Source: Monocercomonoides exilis
Taxonomy: Eukaryota; Preaxostyla; Oxymonadida; Polymastigidae
Direction: 5' to 3'
DNA: 64,000 bases
NCBI GenBank assembly: GCA_001643675.2
Contig: LSRY02000001.1
Location: 615,501-679,500 of the forward strand
The notes under the pieces are model-generated. The model saw nothing but the letters and a program-made list of their open reading frames with translations, did no database searches and was not told the origin of the DNA. Position numbers and translations under genes: made by a program. This document shows, piece after piece, positions 35,342 to 48,100 of this stretch (its first letter is position 1; each line of letters begins with the position of its first letter).

Positions 35342-38300
35342 TTATTCTCCATGATTCTTCTCTTCCCCATTGATTGCCTCACGCTCATTCGCACATCTCA
35401 TCCCCTTGTTGCCTTCCTCCGCCTTCCTGCCAAGCCCCGAGTGTGCCAGCAGCTGCGAGAATAGCGATGTTGGGTCTTTCATCAGCGCCTGCGGCGTGCC
35501 CAGCTCCTTCGCCTCCCCCTTGTCCATCACCAGGATCCGGTCGCACCCCACAATCGTGTGCAGCCGATGCGCAATGATGATCGCTGTCTGCCCCGCAAAC
35601 GACGTCCGGATCGTGTGTTGGATCTTGCTGTCTGTCTCTGCATCCACATTCGCTGTCGCCTCGTCCAGCACCACAATCTTGCACTCATCCACAATCGCCC
35701 GCGCCAGACACAGCAGCTGCCGCTGCCCGCAGCTCAGATTCGCCCCGCCCTCGGCCACATGGCCCTCCAACCCGCCTTCCATGCTTCGCACCACCTCCCC
35801 CATCTCTGCCTGCTCCAGCACTGCCCACAGCCGCTCGTCGCTCTGCTTCCCTCCCAGGTCCAGGTTCATCCGCACTGTCCCCTCAAACAGCGTCGGGTCT
35901 TGCGGAATGATTGCAATCGATCGCCGAAGCCGCCCCAGATTAACTTTCGAGATGTCCACCCCGTCAATCACGATCCGTCCACTGTTCTGCTCCTTCTCCA
36001 CCTCCTTTCCAACACAGCCCCCTTCTTCCATCTGTGCCAATGAAGAACTTGAGCTTGATGAAGTTGATGTCTGCTTGTGGTGCTGCTCCTGATCCTGCTC
36101 CTGCTCCACAGGCAGCCCCGTGTCCACATCGATCAGCTTTGGCATTAGCTCCGGATCCAGCTCCACCAAACGGAACAGCGCCTGCACCAGGCTCGTCTTC
36201 CCTGCCCCTGTCCTTCCGCACACCCCGACCTTCTCCCCTCCTCGGATCTTGAACGACACATTCTTCAGCACCAGCGGAAGCCCCGGCCGGTACCGGAACG
36301 ATACATTCTCGAACGACACCGCCCCCTCGCTCGGCCAGCTTGCCTCGGGTTCCACCTCCACCCGCTTCGTCTCCTGCGGAAGCTTTGTCGAGTAGAACTG
36401 CACCCGCTCCAGGCTCGTCATCATTGACTCCACAAACACGCTCGTCGTCACCAGTTCTGACCCTTGCCACCCTAAGTTCATCGACGCCAGCACAGCCAGC
36501 CCCACGCTTGATGCTCTCATAAAGTACCACCCCAGCACCGTCACCCCAATCGTGAACACGCAGCAGATCAGCTGAATCATCACATTCGTCCATAGCATCC
36601 CTTCCCTTATAAGAATGAATGTCGAAGTCCACATGTCCACTTTCTCTGCGAACCGCCCCATCCACGCGCCTTCCTGCTTCGTCTGCCGGATCGTGCTCAG
36701 CCCTGCCCCAGTCACCGTTTCTGTGAACTGTGCCATCACTGGGCTTCGCACGATGTCCTCCAGCCGCATCAGGTTGCTTGACGTCCGCGGATACAACAGC
36801 ACAATCACATGCAGCAGCCCCAGCACCAACACCACAAACAGCAGGAAGTACGGCCAGTCGATCGCTCCCACCACACACGTTCCAATCACACTCAGCCACA
36901 CCTGCAGCATATTCGTAAACGATGTCGGCAAGTCTGTGTCTGTCCTCGTGATGTCTGTGCTGAACCTGTTCAGGATCCTTCCAGCTGGAGTTGTGTCGAA
37001 GAACACAGGAGGACACCTTACTATATGCGCCGCTAGCTCATCATGTATCTTCTTGTTCGCTTGCCGTGTGATCAAGGAGAACACCGCTGCCTGCACCACC
37101 ACCAGCACCAGATACACCACAGCCAGCACCCCCATCATGCCCAGCTTCCAGTCAAACCCCATCCACTTGAACAGTTCGGGAGTGCTCACGACGTCTATCC
37201 AGTACGTATTCAAAGTGTCCACCACCTCACACGCCACCAGAAGAAGCAAATAACATACCACCACAAACGGATTCCCCATCTTCTTCAGATAGTCCACGTA
37301 GACCCTCCAGGACACATTCGATAGTATATGCTCTTCTTCCGTCATCATCTGCATCGCAGCCTTTTTTTCTGCTTCAGCTTCAGCTTCTGTTTTACCTTCT
37401 CTTTCACCTTCACCTTCAGGAACACTTGGAGTATTTGCATCTGATGTCAAATGCTCTTCCGATGGTGTTAGAGAAAATGTTGGTGAGGGCGAGGGAGAAG
37501 GAAAAGGTGAAAGTGATGAAGATAATGATGAAGAAGAATGAATCTCAATTGCTGATTCTGATTTCATCGAAGCCATTGTTGCTGTCGTTGCATGAATTTC
37601 TTCCTCTTTTCGAGTGATCGGCTTCATTACCTCCATAACTTCCCCTTCATTTTTCTCCTCTTTCTCTTTCTCCTTTTCTTTTTCATTCTCCTTTTCTTTC
37701 CCGCCCTTCCTCCACTTCCTCGCCAGCCGCATCAGGTCAATCCCCTTCTCCTCCAGCTCCTTCTTCGTCCCCTTTGCCACAATTCTTCCTCCTTCCATCA
37801 CAACCACTGCGTCTGCCCGGTCTGCATACTGCACCTGGTTCGTCGCCAGAACCACTGTTGCCCCGCGCTGCTCCTTCAGCAGCCCCACAATGCACTCCTC
37901 AAACAGCCGCTTCCCCACATGCGCATCCACCGCCGACAGCGGGTCGTCCAGCAGCACAACATCCGCCCCGCTGTACACACACCGCGCCAGCTGCAGCCGC
38001 GCCTTCTGCCCTCCGCTCAGGTTGATCCCCCGCTCCCCAATGGCTGTTTCGTCCCCTGCCCCCAACACCTCAAAGTCCGGCTCCAGACAGCATACTGACA
38101 CACATTCCTTGTACCGTTTTGAGTCCATAGGATTGTTAAACAAAATGTTCTCTTTGCACGTCCCGTTGATGATCCACGGCGTTTGTGAATACGTAATCAC
38201 ATTTCCTCTCACCTTCACTTCAGTCTTCTTCTCCCTCTCCAGTTTGTCCTTTCTCTCTTTCTTTTTTCCTTCTTCTTCATCATCTTCCCTCAGCTCATCG

Positions 38301-40150
38301 GTCTTTGCAATTTCCCCGCTGATCGCTGCCAGCAGAGACGACTTTCCGCTCCCCACTGCCCCAACCACAAACACAAGCTCCCCTTTCCTCACTTTCAGGT
38401 TGATGTCTCTCAGCACCACACTCGACCGATGCTTCGCTGCATCCTCACTTTCCTTATCATCGTTGCTTTCTTCTCTGTCTCCTGTTGCTCCGCTCGAATG
38501 AGATGACGATGAAAAGATATCATCTTTCATTTCTAACAGAGGCATTTCATCTTCCTCTTTCTTCTTTCTGTTCTTCTTCCTCTTCTCTTTCCTTTTTGCT
38601 TCTGCTTTCTCTTTCTTCTCCTTCTCCTTCTTTTCATTCTCCATCTCCTCTTTCTCCTCAACCATCAGCGGAATTGCTGGAGGATCCAGCCATTTGAATG
38701 CCCCGTTCCTGATGATCACTGTATGCTCTCTTTCTCCCCTTTCATTCTCATTCTCCTCCTCTTCGTCTCTTTCTGTAATCTCCTTCACATACTCTTCTCG
38801 CTCTTCAAGCAGCAGAAACTCTCCAATCCTCTTTGCCGATGTGAACTGCATTGCAGCTGATTGCACAACCATCGGCACCGATGCAGCCCCATTCGTGAAC
38901 ATCCCCAGAATACTTCCGATCGGGTAGAAATAGTAAATCACTTCTGCTTCAGCTATCCCTTCGCCCTTCAGATACGCCGCCAGCACTATCGTCTGAAGAA
39001 AGGTTGGAAAAACTGACATTAACGAGGACATCATCTGCAGCATAAACACGAAGCGTGCTGAGTGTCTAAGTTGAACCTGACGCGCCTTCCCGATCCGCTC
39101 CAGAAACACCGACTCCAGACCACCTAGCTTCACCATTCGAATCCCTTGCACTATCTCGTTCGTTGCTTTCAGCCGTGTCTCGTTCGCCTCCAGATAAAGA
39201 TTGTACCCTTTTAGCATCTCCCTTGTTATCATTCCCTGCACTGGGAAGATCAACGCCATAAGTACCAATGCAATCAAAGAGTAACACTTAACTTCCATAG
39301 CCAACATTGTAAATGCCCCAACAAGCATTGGCAGATCCTGAGAAATTTCCATCGAATCCATCAGCGTTTCTGTAATGTTCTGTATGTCAGTCGAAATCAA
39401 TGCCACCAACTTCCCTACATCAATCTTCGTTTGAGCAGCAATGTTAAGGTGCAGTGTTTTATCGTAGATCATACCGCTGATCCCTGTTCGTATGCGTCCA
39501 GCAATATTGATGATAAAGCGTTCACCGTTCGACTCGCATAACCCTGTGAACAATGGCAGCACTACCAGTCCAATCACCACACCCCAGGGAAATGAGGAAT
39601 CTCGATCTGCAGCATCGTTCGCATCTTTCATCGCTAGTGCCTCCAGCAGCCATCGCATTAAGAACGGGTTCATTAGTCTCGGTACGGAAGCCAACCCAAT
39701 AAGTACCTGCGACGCCCACACCCGCCATCCGCCCAGCATCACCATTATTCTCGCAACTGATGGATGTGCTGGTGCTTTCCTCCGGAATTGTCTTCCATCA
39801 CGTTCGCATTTCTCCTTCTCTGCGCTGTATGCAGCAAGTTCTGCCATATACGTCCGATAGCGCTCCTCCCATTTTTGCTTAACCTTAGGAAAGTTCTCCT
39901 TTGTAGAGTTCGCCTCTGCTATCTCACATACATCCTCATCCATGATCGGCCGCCGCCGGAACACATACCGGAAGAAGAACAAGAACACAAAGTTCGCCAA
40001 AAAGTTGCTCTGCTCTTCATAATTCTTTGGCCGCTTTTTGGCTTTAAATTTCCCTGAAGCATTGCTTCCTAGTTCTGATAAATCATTTTTTCCATCCGTG
40101 TTTCCTATTCTATTATCGGCTATGCTTGAGTGGTCGTTATAATCTGACAT
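35342..40150 (-). CDS. ABC transporter, subfamily C (MRP-like), full length
   Basis: A single uninterrupted exon of 1602 residues with the order TMD1-NBD1-TMD2-NBD2 and no TMD0. NBD1 has Walker A GAVGSGKSS (about residue 600), signature LSGGQKARLQLARCV (about 708) and Walker B VVLLDDPLSAVD, with Asp in place of the catalytic Glu as is usual for NBD1 of ABCC proteins. NBD2 has Walker A GRTGAGKTS (about 1315), signature LSCGQRQLLCLARA (about 1472), Walker B VVLDEATANVD with the catalytic Glu, and the switch His in 'IIIAHRLHT'. It should export organic anions or conjugates across a membrane; substrate unknown. Low-complexity insertions lie between TMD1 and NBD1 (Glu/Lys), in the linker before TMD2, and inside NBD2 between Walker A and the Q-loop (Gln/Ser-rich). 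It is GC-richer than its surroundings and has no intron. Confidence 0.95.
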   Translation of the reverse strand: MSDYNDHSSIADNRIGNTDGKNDLSELGSNASGKFKAKKRPKNYEEQSNFLANFVFLFFFRYVFRRRPIMDEDVCEIAEANSTKENFPKVKQKWEERYRTYMAELAAYSAEKEKCERDGRQFRRKAPAHPSVARIMVMLGGWRVWASQVLIGLASVPRLMNPFLMRWLLEALAMKDANDAADRDSSFPWGVVIGLVVLPLFTGLCESNGERFIINIAGRIRTGISGMIYDKTLHLNIAAQTKIDVGKLVALISTDIQNITETLMDSMEISQDLPMLVGAFTMLAMEVKCYSLIALVLMALIFPVQGMITREMLKGYNLYLEANETRLKATNEIVQGIRMVKLGGLESVFLERIGKARQVQLRHSARFVFMLQMMSSLMSVFPTFLQTIVLAAYLKGEGIAEAEVIYYFYPIGSILGMFTNGAASVPMVVQSAAMQFTSAKRIGEFLLLEEREEYVKEITERDEEEENENERGEREHTVIIRNGAFKWLDPPAIPLMVEEKEEMENEKKEKEKKEKAEAKRKEKRKKNRKKKEEDEMPLLEMKDDIFSSSSHSSGATGDREESNDDKESEDAAKHRSSVVLRDINLKVRKGELVFVVGAVGSGKSSLLAAISGEIAKTDELREDDEEEGKKKERKDKLEREKKTEVKVRGNVITYSQTPWIINGTCKENILFNNPMDSKRYKECVSVCCLEPDFEVLGAGDETAIGERGINLSGGQKARLQLARCVYSGADVVLLDDPLSAVDAHVGKRLFEECIVGLLKEQRGATVVLATNQVQYADRADAVVVMEGGRIVAKGTKKELEEKGIDLMRLARKWRKGGKEKENEKEKEKEKEEKNEGEVMEVMKPITRKEEEIHATTATMASMKSESAIEIHSSSSLSSSLSPFPSPSPSPTFSLTPSEEHLTSDANTPSVPEGEGEREGKTEAEAEAEKKAAMQMMTEEEHILSNVSWRVYVDYLKKMGNPFVVVCYLLLLVACEVVDTLNTYWIDVVSTPELFKWMGFDWKLGMMGVLAVVYLVLVVVQAAVFSLITRQANKKIHDELAAHIVRCPPVFFDTTPAGRILNRFSTDITRTDTDLPTSFTNMLQVWLSVIGTCVVGAIDWPYFLLFVVLVLGLLHVIVLLYPRTSSNLMRLEDIVRSPVMAQFTETVTGAGLSTIRQTKQEGAWMGRFAEKVDMWTSTFILIREGMLWTNVMIQLICCVFTIGVTVLGWYFMRASSVGLAVLASMNLGWQGSELVTTSVFVESMMTSLERVQFYSTKLPQETKRVEVEPEASWPSEGAVSFENVSFRYRPGLPLVLKNVSFKIRGGEKVGVCGRTGAGKTSLVQALFRLVELDPELMPKLIDVDTGLPVEQEQDQEQHHKQTSTSSSSSSSLAQMEEGGCVGKEVEKEQNSGRIVIDGVDISKVNLGRLRRSIAIIPQDPTLFEGTVRMNLDLGGKQSDERLWAVLEQAEMGEVVRSMEGGLEGHVAEGGANLSCGQRQLLCLARAIVDECKIVVLDEATANVDAETDSKIQHTIRTSFAGQTAIIIAHRLHTIVGCDRILVMDKGEAKELGTPQALMKDPTSLFSQLLAHSGLGRKAEEGNKGMRCANEREAINGEEKNHGE

Positions 40151-40752
40151 TTTATCTCCAAAAATTAATATTATTTCTCAGAGATCGAAATTTTCAATCA
40201 TCATTTCTAATATTTTGTCAAGTATCAAAAATAATAGTGATAAATCTATACCACAAGAAATCTTCTTGGATGATTGCTCTTCTTTTTTGATTTTCCATGA
40301 AGGAATGTTCCAAGCTGGTTATTGAATTCTTTTGACACATCGACAATTTTTTCAATTCTATTCTATAAAGTTGATTCCAAAATATTAATAAAATTTCTCC
40401 AAAAAATATGACACATGTTTAACGTTCAAAATAATACACTCATTGAAATATGAGAATTTTCTTTGAAGATTTTTAAATGGGGCTTTTTTTCTTTATGGCT
40501 CTTTTTTTTGTTTGAAGCTGTCAATCAATAAAAAGTCCCTAATACGTTTCAACGCATGCTCAACATTTTAAAACAAGTTTCAGGTTGTATTTCACCAATA
40601 TAAAATTGTTTTTATTGAAGAAAACACATGTTATGCGATTTTTTTTCAGAAAAAAGAAGTGAAGAGTGAAAGTGAAATGCTCTGAACAACTTCAATGTCC
40701 AACTCACAAATAACTGCGAAAGTGCACTTGAAGTTGCGTCGCAGCTTTTTAA
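40151..40752. other. AT-rich region upstream of the ABC transporter
   Basis: About 600 bp with no gene. It presumably holds the ABC transporter promoter. I see no repeat or motif that I can support. Confidence 0.4.
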
Positions 40753-41197
40753 CTTCATTTCAATTTTCTTTTCTTCTTTTTATCACCATCTCCAAATCCA
40801 TCTCAATCCCATCTCTCAAACACCCTCTTCTCCAACATCTCCTCATCTCAATTCCATCCATACCTTCCATACCTTCCTTCACATTCACTCAATTCATTCA
40901 TCTCAACCACCTATTCCTCTTCTTCAACTTCCACCAGCATCAACTCCAATACAATCCCCTCCTTCTCTCTTCACTCATCCCTCTCCATCCACTCATCCCT
41001 CTTCCTCCACACCCACAACCCCATCGATGGCTCCATTCTCCCAAATCTCAACAGCCCATTCACTTCTCTCTCTGCCTTCAACTTAAACATTTCCTCAGAA
41101 AAAACAAACGAAAGGCGGTTTGTGATATATTGCATTCAATTTTTTTATTTCCTCGCTTCTCTTTATTTCTCTTCAACAGATTTTTTTCCTCTGTAAA
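40753..41197 (+). pseudogene. probable beta-helix surface gene relic
   Basis: One plus-strand frame, open from about 40753 to a TAA at about 41195, reads like the Ser/Thr/Asn-rich strands of the surface family, for example 'SNTLFSNISSS', 'NPIDGSILPNLNSPFTSLS' and 'FNLNISSEKTNERRF'. It lacks a start codon, the CG-PC motif and any membrane helix. A longer frame in another phase (ATG at 40695) is rich in His, Pro and Leu and is probably its shadow. The call rests on composition and short motifs only. Confidence 0.4.
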
Positions 41198-41788
41198 GAA
41201 AATCAGCACGTCTCAACCTGTTGCCCGTCCATAATTCCACATTTCAATTTCCTTTGCCTAAAATAAAAATATGAATATCCAAATACGCATAACAACTCAT
41301 TCATCATCATTTAGGAAAACAGTTATTAAAAACAAACTGAAAGCAGTTTTTCACATTCGTTCATGCATATTTGAAGATCAGTACAACATCTCAGTCAACA
41401 AATGCACATTTTAAGTACTAATCTTTATTTCTCCTTTCATCATCAATTTACGATAAAAAAGAAATGATCCTCCGCTTTAAAAGTGATATTTTAGATTCAT
41501 TGATACAACTTATATTATGATTCATTGCCTTGAAAGTCAACTATCTTCGAGTCGAGAAATAATATTTCCCTTTTTTTTTGTTTTCTGAATCAGAAATATT
41601 TTTTTTTATCAGAGAAACAATTTAAATTGCTTATGTTCAATATTTTTGTGAAGTTTGCATTTGTTTAGCATCATTCAAATGTATTCAAATCAATGCATGT
41701 AATTTTAAAAAATATTATTTATAGAAAAACATCCTTTCCCTTTTATACAAAAGAAAAAGTCACATAAAAACAAATAATTTTTAAACAT

Positions 41789-41824
<36 letters not shown>

Positions 41825-42182
41825 ACTATATTCTTTGAATTATCTCAAAAATCTCAAACTCAAATGAATTCGAGAATTTTTGATAGAAGTGAGTTTTTGA
41901 AATTATTATTTATCATATTTGAATAATATTAAATTTCACTCGAATTTAATAATGTTATTTATTTAAAATATTGATTCAAATTTCATTTATTATTATTTTT
42001 TTATTTATTTATTTATTCATTTTTCTTGTGTAGTTTTCAAATTGGTGACAAACATGATGTATAATTTTCCCACATCACTCAAGGCTTTTCTGAGACCTGA
42101 TTTCTTAAATGATCAAACGTTTTCATTTTCACTATCTTTTTATCAGATTTTTATTATAATGGGATTATGAATCATTTATATA
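41198..42182. other. intergenic DNA upstream of the large receptor
   Basis: AT-rich, with an (ATG)n microsatellite at about 41791-41823 and an ATTT repeat near 41999-42020. No open frame of note. It should hold the promoter of the receptor gene. Confidence 0.45.
41791..41823 (+). repeat. (GAT)n microsatellite
   Basis: Eleven uninterrupted GAT units in non-coding DNA about 360 bp upstream of the receptor start codon. Confidence 0.92.
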
Positions 42183-45100
42183 ATGGGAGTAGAAAAACAT
42201 CATATGTTGCATTTGTTTTATTCTACAAGAAAGAAATCTATTATTCAACTACTGCAGTTGTTGACTGTTTTTTGTATTTTAAATATTAATGCGCTTATCG
42301 GATTAGAAAAGGAAAATAAAAAGCTTTATGAGAAAGAAAGAAAACATTTTTTGAAAGGCAATAACAACATGATGTCAGAAATTAAAAATATTCTTGGAGA
42401 AGAATTTTTTAAAAATGAAAATGAACAAAAAAGTTATCACTATTCTGAATCAATTATGAAGACAGAAAGCTATCAATTCAGTAGATATAAATATCAGACT
42501 GAAATGTTGTCTCATTTTGTAGAAGTTAACTCCTCAATTTTTGCAACTGCGTTACAAATCAATTCTATTGGAGCAAAGCAAGTTTTTTCTGTTGATGTTA
42601 ATTCGAAGTGTATCTTACAACAAGTAGTTATTATCGTTTCTGAGAAAATGAAAATAACACCTATTCTATGTTTTGGTGAAATGTTGCTCTACAACATATC
42701 CTGTCAATCTTCAGAGGCACAATCAATTGGAAGCCTCATTTCAAGTTCGTTGACAACTTCGCTAAGTGTATTTAGATCTTCGTTTCAAAACATCGAGATA
42801 TTTTCAAGCGGATCCTTTCTTCATTACGGTATTTGCTCTTCTGAGAAAGTTTCATCATGCTCATTTTTCAATATTACCAAGTATCATATGTTAAACGATG
42901 ACGAATCAAGTTACGGAGCCTTGAAAAGTGCTCTTGATAATTGTCAAATTTATGATTCAACGAATGTTCTTGAAGGAGGAATCATTTATGGAACTGCTCA
43001 TTCTTCTTCATTTTCATCAACAAATTCATCATTCATAAATAACATCAGGATCAAAAACTCAATGAACAAAAAGAAAAGACAAAGCGCGACAGAAACTCTA
43101 TTCTTCGAGCTGAATGAATGGATCAACGAAACAGCTGATTGTGGAGGGGCACTGTATGTTTATGACAATCCAGATGCAACGCTAACAGTTCTCAATTCCA
43201 CTTTTTTGGATTGCACAGCAGCAAAAACAAAAGGAGGAGGAATCTTTGCTATAAATATATCAAATGTTGCTGTCAATGACAGTATTTTTCATAATTGCTC
43301 CTGTGCCGTGATTGAAGAAGATGGTGGAGGAGGAGGTGTTTGTTGTTTTCAAATACTTTCTCATGTTATGTCTTCAAATTGCCTTTTCAAAGATTGTTGG
43401 TCTGGAAATGATGGAGGTGGGCTTAGTGTTTGGAATTGTTGTAGTACAAATGAAGAGTGCGTTGAATATTGTGTATTCGTAAATTGCAGTGGAAATAATG
43501 CCTCAAATTCCGCAGGAGGAGGATGCGATATTGTAAACAGCTACTCAAAAATGTGTTGCCGTTCGTGCTGCTTCATGAATTGTATTTCGAGATGTGGAGC
43601 AGGTGGAATTGAAATTGGAATCAATGAAAATATGGTTGGAATTCTTATTTATTTCTGCTTCTTTCATCAAAACACAGCTGAAAAGGGAGGGGGGCATGAT
43701 ATTGTCCTTTTCAATGGTAAGAACAATCAAATTCATTTCACATGCATTTCTACAAGACAATCTGATAACAGAGTATCTTTGCATTGGTCAAGAATCGATG
43801 ATAAAAGTGAATGGCTTCCAAACAATTTCAGTAAATGCGTATTTGTCTCCTCAAAATCGACACAATCGAATGCAAAGGACACTTTCACCTGTGGATTGAA
43901 TGAATCATGTGCATGCCTCACAATCAGCCATTGCCTTTCCCAGTTGATTGTTGAGTTTGTGGATGAAATCAAGGTGTTGAGTGGAACAGTTGTGGAAGGA
44001 AAGGGAGTTGAGATTGGGGAGAAAACAATCTCAGTGAATGGAGCTTCGCCAGCAGGCTCTGCCATTGAAACAAAATTTGAATCAAGTGGACTGAGTCTGT
44101 TTTGTGTTGGAACAGGAGAGTTGAGTGTGAGCGACTTGTCAGTGATTCACAATTCATCATTTGAAAACAACCGAAGAAGCAGATTATTTGAAGTTAAGGG
44201 AAGTGGGTTGATAGATGTGAAGAGAATGAATATATCGATGGATGCAGATCATTCAGAAGAGAGGAGCATTCAGAACTCACTTGTGAAACTGGATGGGGGA
44301 AGTTTGAAGATGAAAGATGTGAGATGGGAACAAACATTCAGCGCCACAAATGTGATGTCTGTGTCTCAGGATGCAACGGTTTCGTTAACTCTGGAAAACG
44401 AAACGTTCAGTAACATTGTAAGGACAACAGCAGGATCATCGCTGATGAGTCTGGGTGAAGGGTCATATTCAATAACTCTTGAGGGATGCACAATTGATGG
44501 GTGTGGAAGTGAAGACTCCGACTTTGGAGGAGGCTTGATGGTTGAAATTGGAAGCGGGGATTCATTGAATGTGAAAGGAGGTGTTGTGAAGAACTGTTAT
44601 GCCTCAACAATCCAAGGGAGAGGAGGAGGGATTGGGCTGAAAGTTAAAGACATAAATACAGATTTAATAATATCATCAGTATTTGAAGGATGCAAAGCCA
44701 AATGGGGAAGTGATATTTTTGTTGACTCTATCGATCTGGAGTCAACAGCAAAAAGTGGAAAGATAACATTTCTGACAGCTTCGAATTCAACAATAAACAA
44801 TATTCGTGGATTCAACAATAGAGATGACTCCATTCCAATTCCACTTTGTGCTTATCTGATTTCTTTGCCAGAGGAGATTGTTGTGAGCAGTGTTGATGCA
44901 TTTGACCATTCTCTTTGTGGATTTTCTGAGTTTCCCTGCCTGACGCTGAGGCATTGCTTGACGAGGCAAGAAGAGGAAAAGAAGATAGTTGTTGATGGGA
45001 TGATTGAAGTGAAAAATGAACTGACATTTGGTTCCTTCAAACACACAATCAGAGGGAAAGACGGAAAAAGTGGATGGAAAGTGATTGACGATTCTGATGG

Positions 45101-48100
45101 AAGTGGAGAAAGCATGATAACAGTTAGTGAAATGCAAATATGAATTCACTAACTTTCTCTGTTCCATCTGCTCTCCATAATCACGAAGTGTTCTTCAGTT
45201 CTTCCTCACAGTCATTTTCGCTTGATGATTGCTCACTGACTTTGCAAAATTCCCAATCAGCGTTATCTTATGTGTTTTTGTCTGTGTCAGCAGGTGAGGT
45301 GTCCGTTTCATCGCTTTCTGCGTTGTCTTTGCCCATTGGGAATCATCCATTGATTAGCCTTGCCGGAAGTGGTGTTGCTGGCACATTCACTTCCATGAAT
45401 ATTGAAGATATTAGCTCGACAATTAATAGTGTTTTGTTTGGAGTGGCTAATGGAGCATCTTTAACGATTAAAGATTCAACGCTTTCAGTGAAAGCATATT
45501 CACAAAAAGATTTGCCATCCGAATCAATTCGAGTGATATGCACAAATTCTGCCAAGTTTTTGAAGCTCACAAGCAATAAAATCAGTGGATTCAAAGGAGA
45601 TGGAGAAAATGGAGGAGCAGTCGAATGCACGCTTGGGAGAGATTGCTCACTGGAAATAGTTGGAGGGACGATGTCTGGGTGTGAGAGCAACGGAGGAAAT
45701 GGAGGAGGATTGTGGGTTGAAATGGAAGAAGGATCATCATTCACTGTGGGAAATATGACAGATGCTGACTCAGCAAGGGCAATATTTCCAAATGATGAAA
45801 GTGATTTATTTGAACTTGTGAGCTGCAAGGCAACACAAAACACAGGTGGAGAGCGTGGATATGGGGGAGGGATTTATGTTCATTTGGATGATGGAGCGAG
45901 TTCATTCATTTTGGAGGATGTTTCATTTTCTGTGTGTGATGCAAGAGAGGGGAAAGAAATCTTCATCAACGCAAATGATCTTTCAAGAGCGATTAGCAGA
46001 AGCTCGATTGAATTTGAAGTTGATTTGAACGATTTTTCAAAATTGAATGGATTTGAGAGATCAACATTGAATGATGCATTTGCCATTCCGCTGGTGTTGT
46101 ATTTGTGGAATAACTTTTCAGGGTCTGCCTTTGTTGGAGGAGGATCATTGGGCCTTGATTTTTCGATGTGTGGATATGAGTCATTTCCATGCTCCACAAT
46201 CACGAAGGCGGGATCAATCCATTTTGAAGGGAAGAAAAAAGACATAACCATTTTTGAATCATTTGCCTTTGAGGATGAATTGAGCTTGAGTACAGATGAA
46301 TGGAACGTCAAAGCAAAACAGAATGAAATTAAATGTGAGGTTGTCGATCTGACAGAGGGAACGCAAAGTGGATTGATTGAGAACTCAGTTTCTGTGTCAA
46401 TGACTGGCATTGTATTTTCTTTGATTCAATCGCTTTCATTTCATGAAAGTATGTTTGAGTGCTGCTCAGGGAAGCTCACGCTGAACAAGTGTGGGAAGGA
46501 AGGAGGGATTGAGGCTATTTCAACAGTGTTTGTGAGTGTTGTTGGAGGGGCTGTAGAAGTGAGTGAGTTTGGATCAAGGAATATGAAAATAGGAGATTCA
46601 TCGATATTTGTTGTTGAATGGAATGCTTTAAGTGTGCCTTCGATGAATATGACAAACAGCGATTTTGGAGAAATCACATTTGGTGATGGGAGTGTTGTTG
46701 AGTGCCACAACGGAAATATTGAAGAGATGTCGGGATGCACATTTTCATCGATTACTCGTTCACAGGGAAGTGGAGGATGCATCAGCATTGTGAACAATGG
46801 GGATGATGATGGTGGAAGAGATTTCAAAGTGAAAATAGAAGACTGCACATTTGAAGGGTGTGCTGTTGCTGGAGAGGAGGGAACTGAGATTGGAGGAGGT
46901 GCACTCTTTTGTGAGGCATCTTCAAAAACGAATCTTTTGATAAATTTGTGTAAGTTTTATTGTTGCAGAGCACCATATGAAGAGGGAAGTGTTGGATATG
47001 GAGGAGGTATGATGCTGAACTTGTTGAGTGAAATGTGTGAGACAGATTTCGTGATATCATCTCCAACTTTTTCATCCGATAAGCCGAATAATGCGAAATA
47101 TGGGAAAGACTTGTTTGTTTCATCTCCATCGCTTATCAGCAGCATCAAGAACGAAACCCTGCCATTTGTGAAAGATAGAATGGAGATGCTGACAGAAGAC
47201 TCAATGAGAGGGTATGATGGAGGAAACAAGGAATGTGCAATCCCACTGATCTATTTCTGGAAAGAGATTGGAACGAGTGTGCTTGTTGCAAGAGGAGGAA
47301 ACAATGTGGTTGTGTGTGGACTGTTGGAGTATCCATGTGGGTCTGTTGATTATGGGGTGAAGCGAGGGAGTGACTTAGGGATTGAATCGATTGTTGTTCA
47401 GGGGACTTGTGATGTGAGGAGTGAAATGAGTGTGAGTGGGATGAGGCTTGAAGGAACAAATAGCGAAACAGACAAAATTCAATTTGTGAAAGAGATTGAA
47501 GGGGATGGAGATGCTGTTATTGAATGCAAAGGGGTTGTTCAATTCAAAGAAGTGGGAATGATGATTCCCAGTTCCTTTGATAATGAAGCAAGCATCCTCA
47601 TCCATGCAGGATCAGAAGCAGTCAAAACGAGTATTGTCAGTTGTTCAATTTTCATGAGTGACAATGATGAAAGTGAGGTGTCATTTGTTCTGATCAGTGC
47701 ATTGAAAGGAATTGTTTCTATTGAAAATACAAACATCGCAGGATTGTCATCGATGTGTGAGATCATGAGTGTATCAACAGATTGTGCGATAGCAATGAAC
47801 AATGTGATATTTGAAGATATTGCGTTGAGCGGGAAAAGCGCACTGACAATGAGTGAAAATGTGATTTCCAAAAGTGGAAATGATGATTCAGAAGAAATAT
47901 GGAATATTCTGTTTGAGCAATGTTTGTTTGTGAATGTGAAGCACAGTGTGTCAAGCAACCCTTCATTCCTTATCTGTGATGTGCCAAATGAAGTGAGACT
48001 GAAAATGGAGAATTCGACAATTGATGGCTGTGGATCAGCAAGTTCGAATGAAGGAGGAGGAGTGTTTTTCCTTCTCGATGAGAAGGGGAGATTGGAGATG

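Noticed and set aside
35558-38501. Several plus-strand frames of 160-295 residues
   Set aside because: They lie antisense to the fully supported ABC transporter and have no domains. They arise from its GC-richer codons.
40695-41234. 179-residue open frame starting at an ATG
   Set aside because: The translation is an unusual His/Pro/Leu/Ile mix, while another frame over the same bases gives the Ser/Thr/Asn composition and short motifs of the surface family. I treat it as a shadow frame.
45140-45143. ATGA stop-start overlap as translational coupling of two genes
   Set aside because: That is a bacterial arrangement. The window is clearly eukaryotic with spliceosomal introns, and the two frames are parts of one repeat protein.
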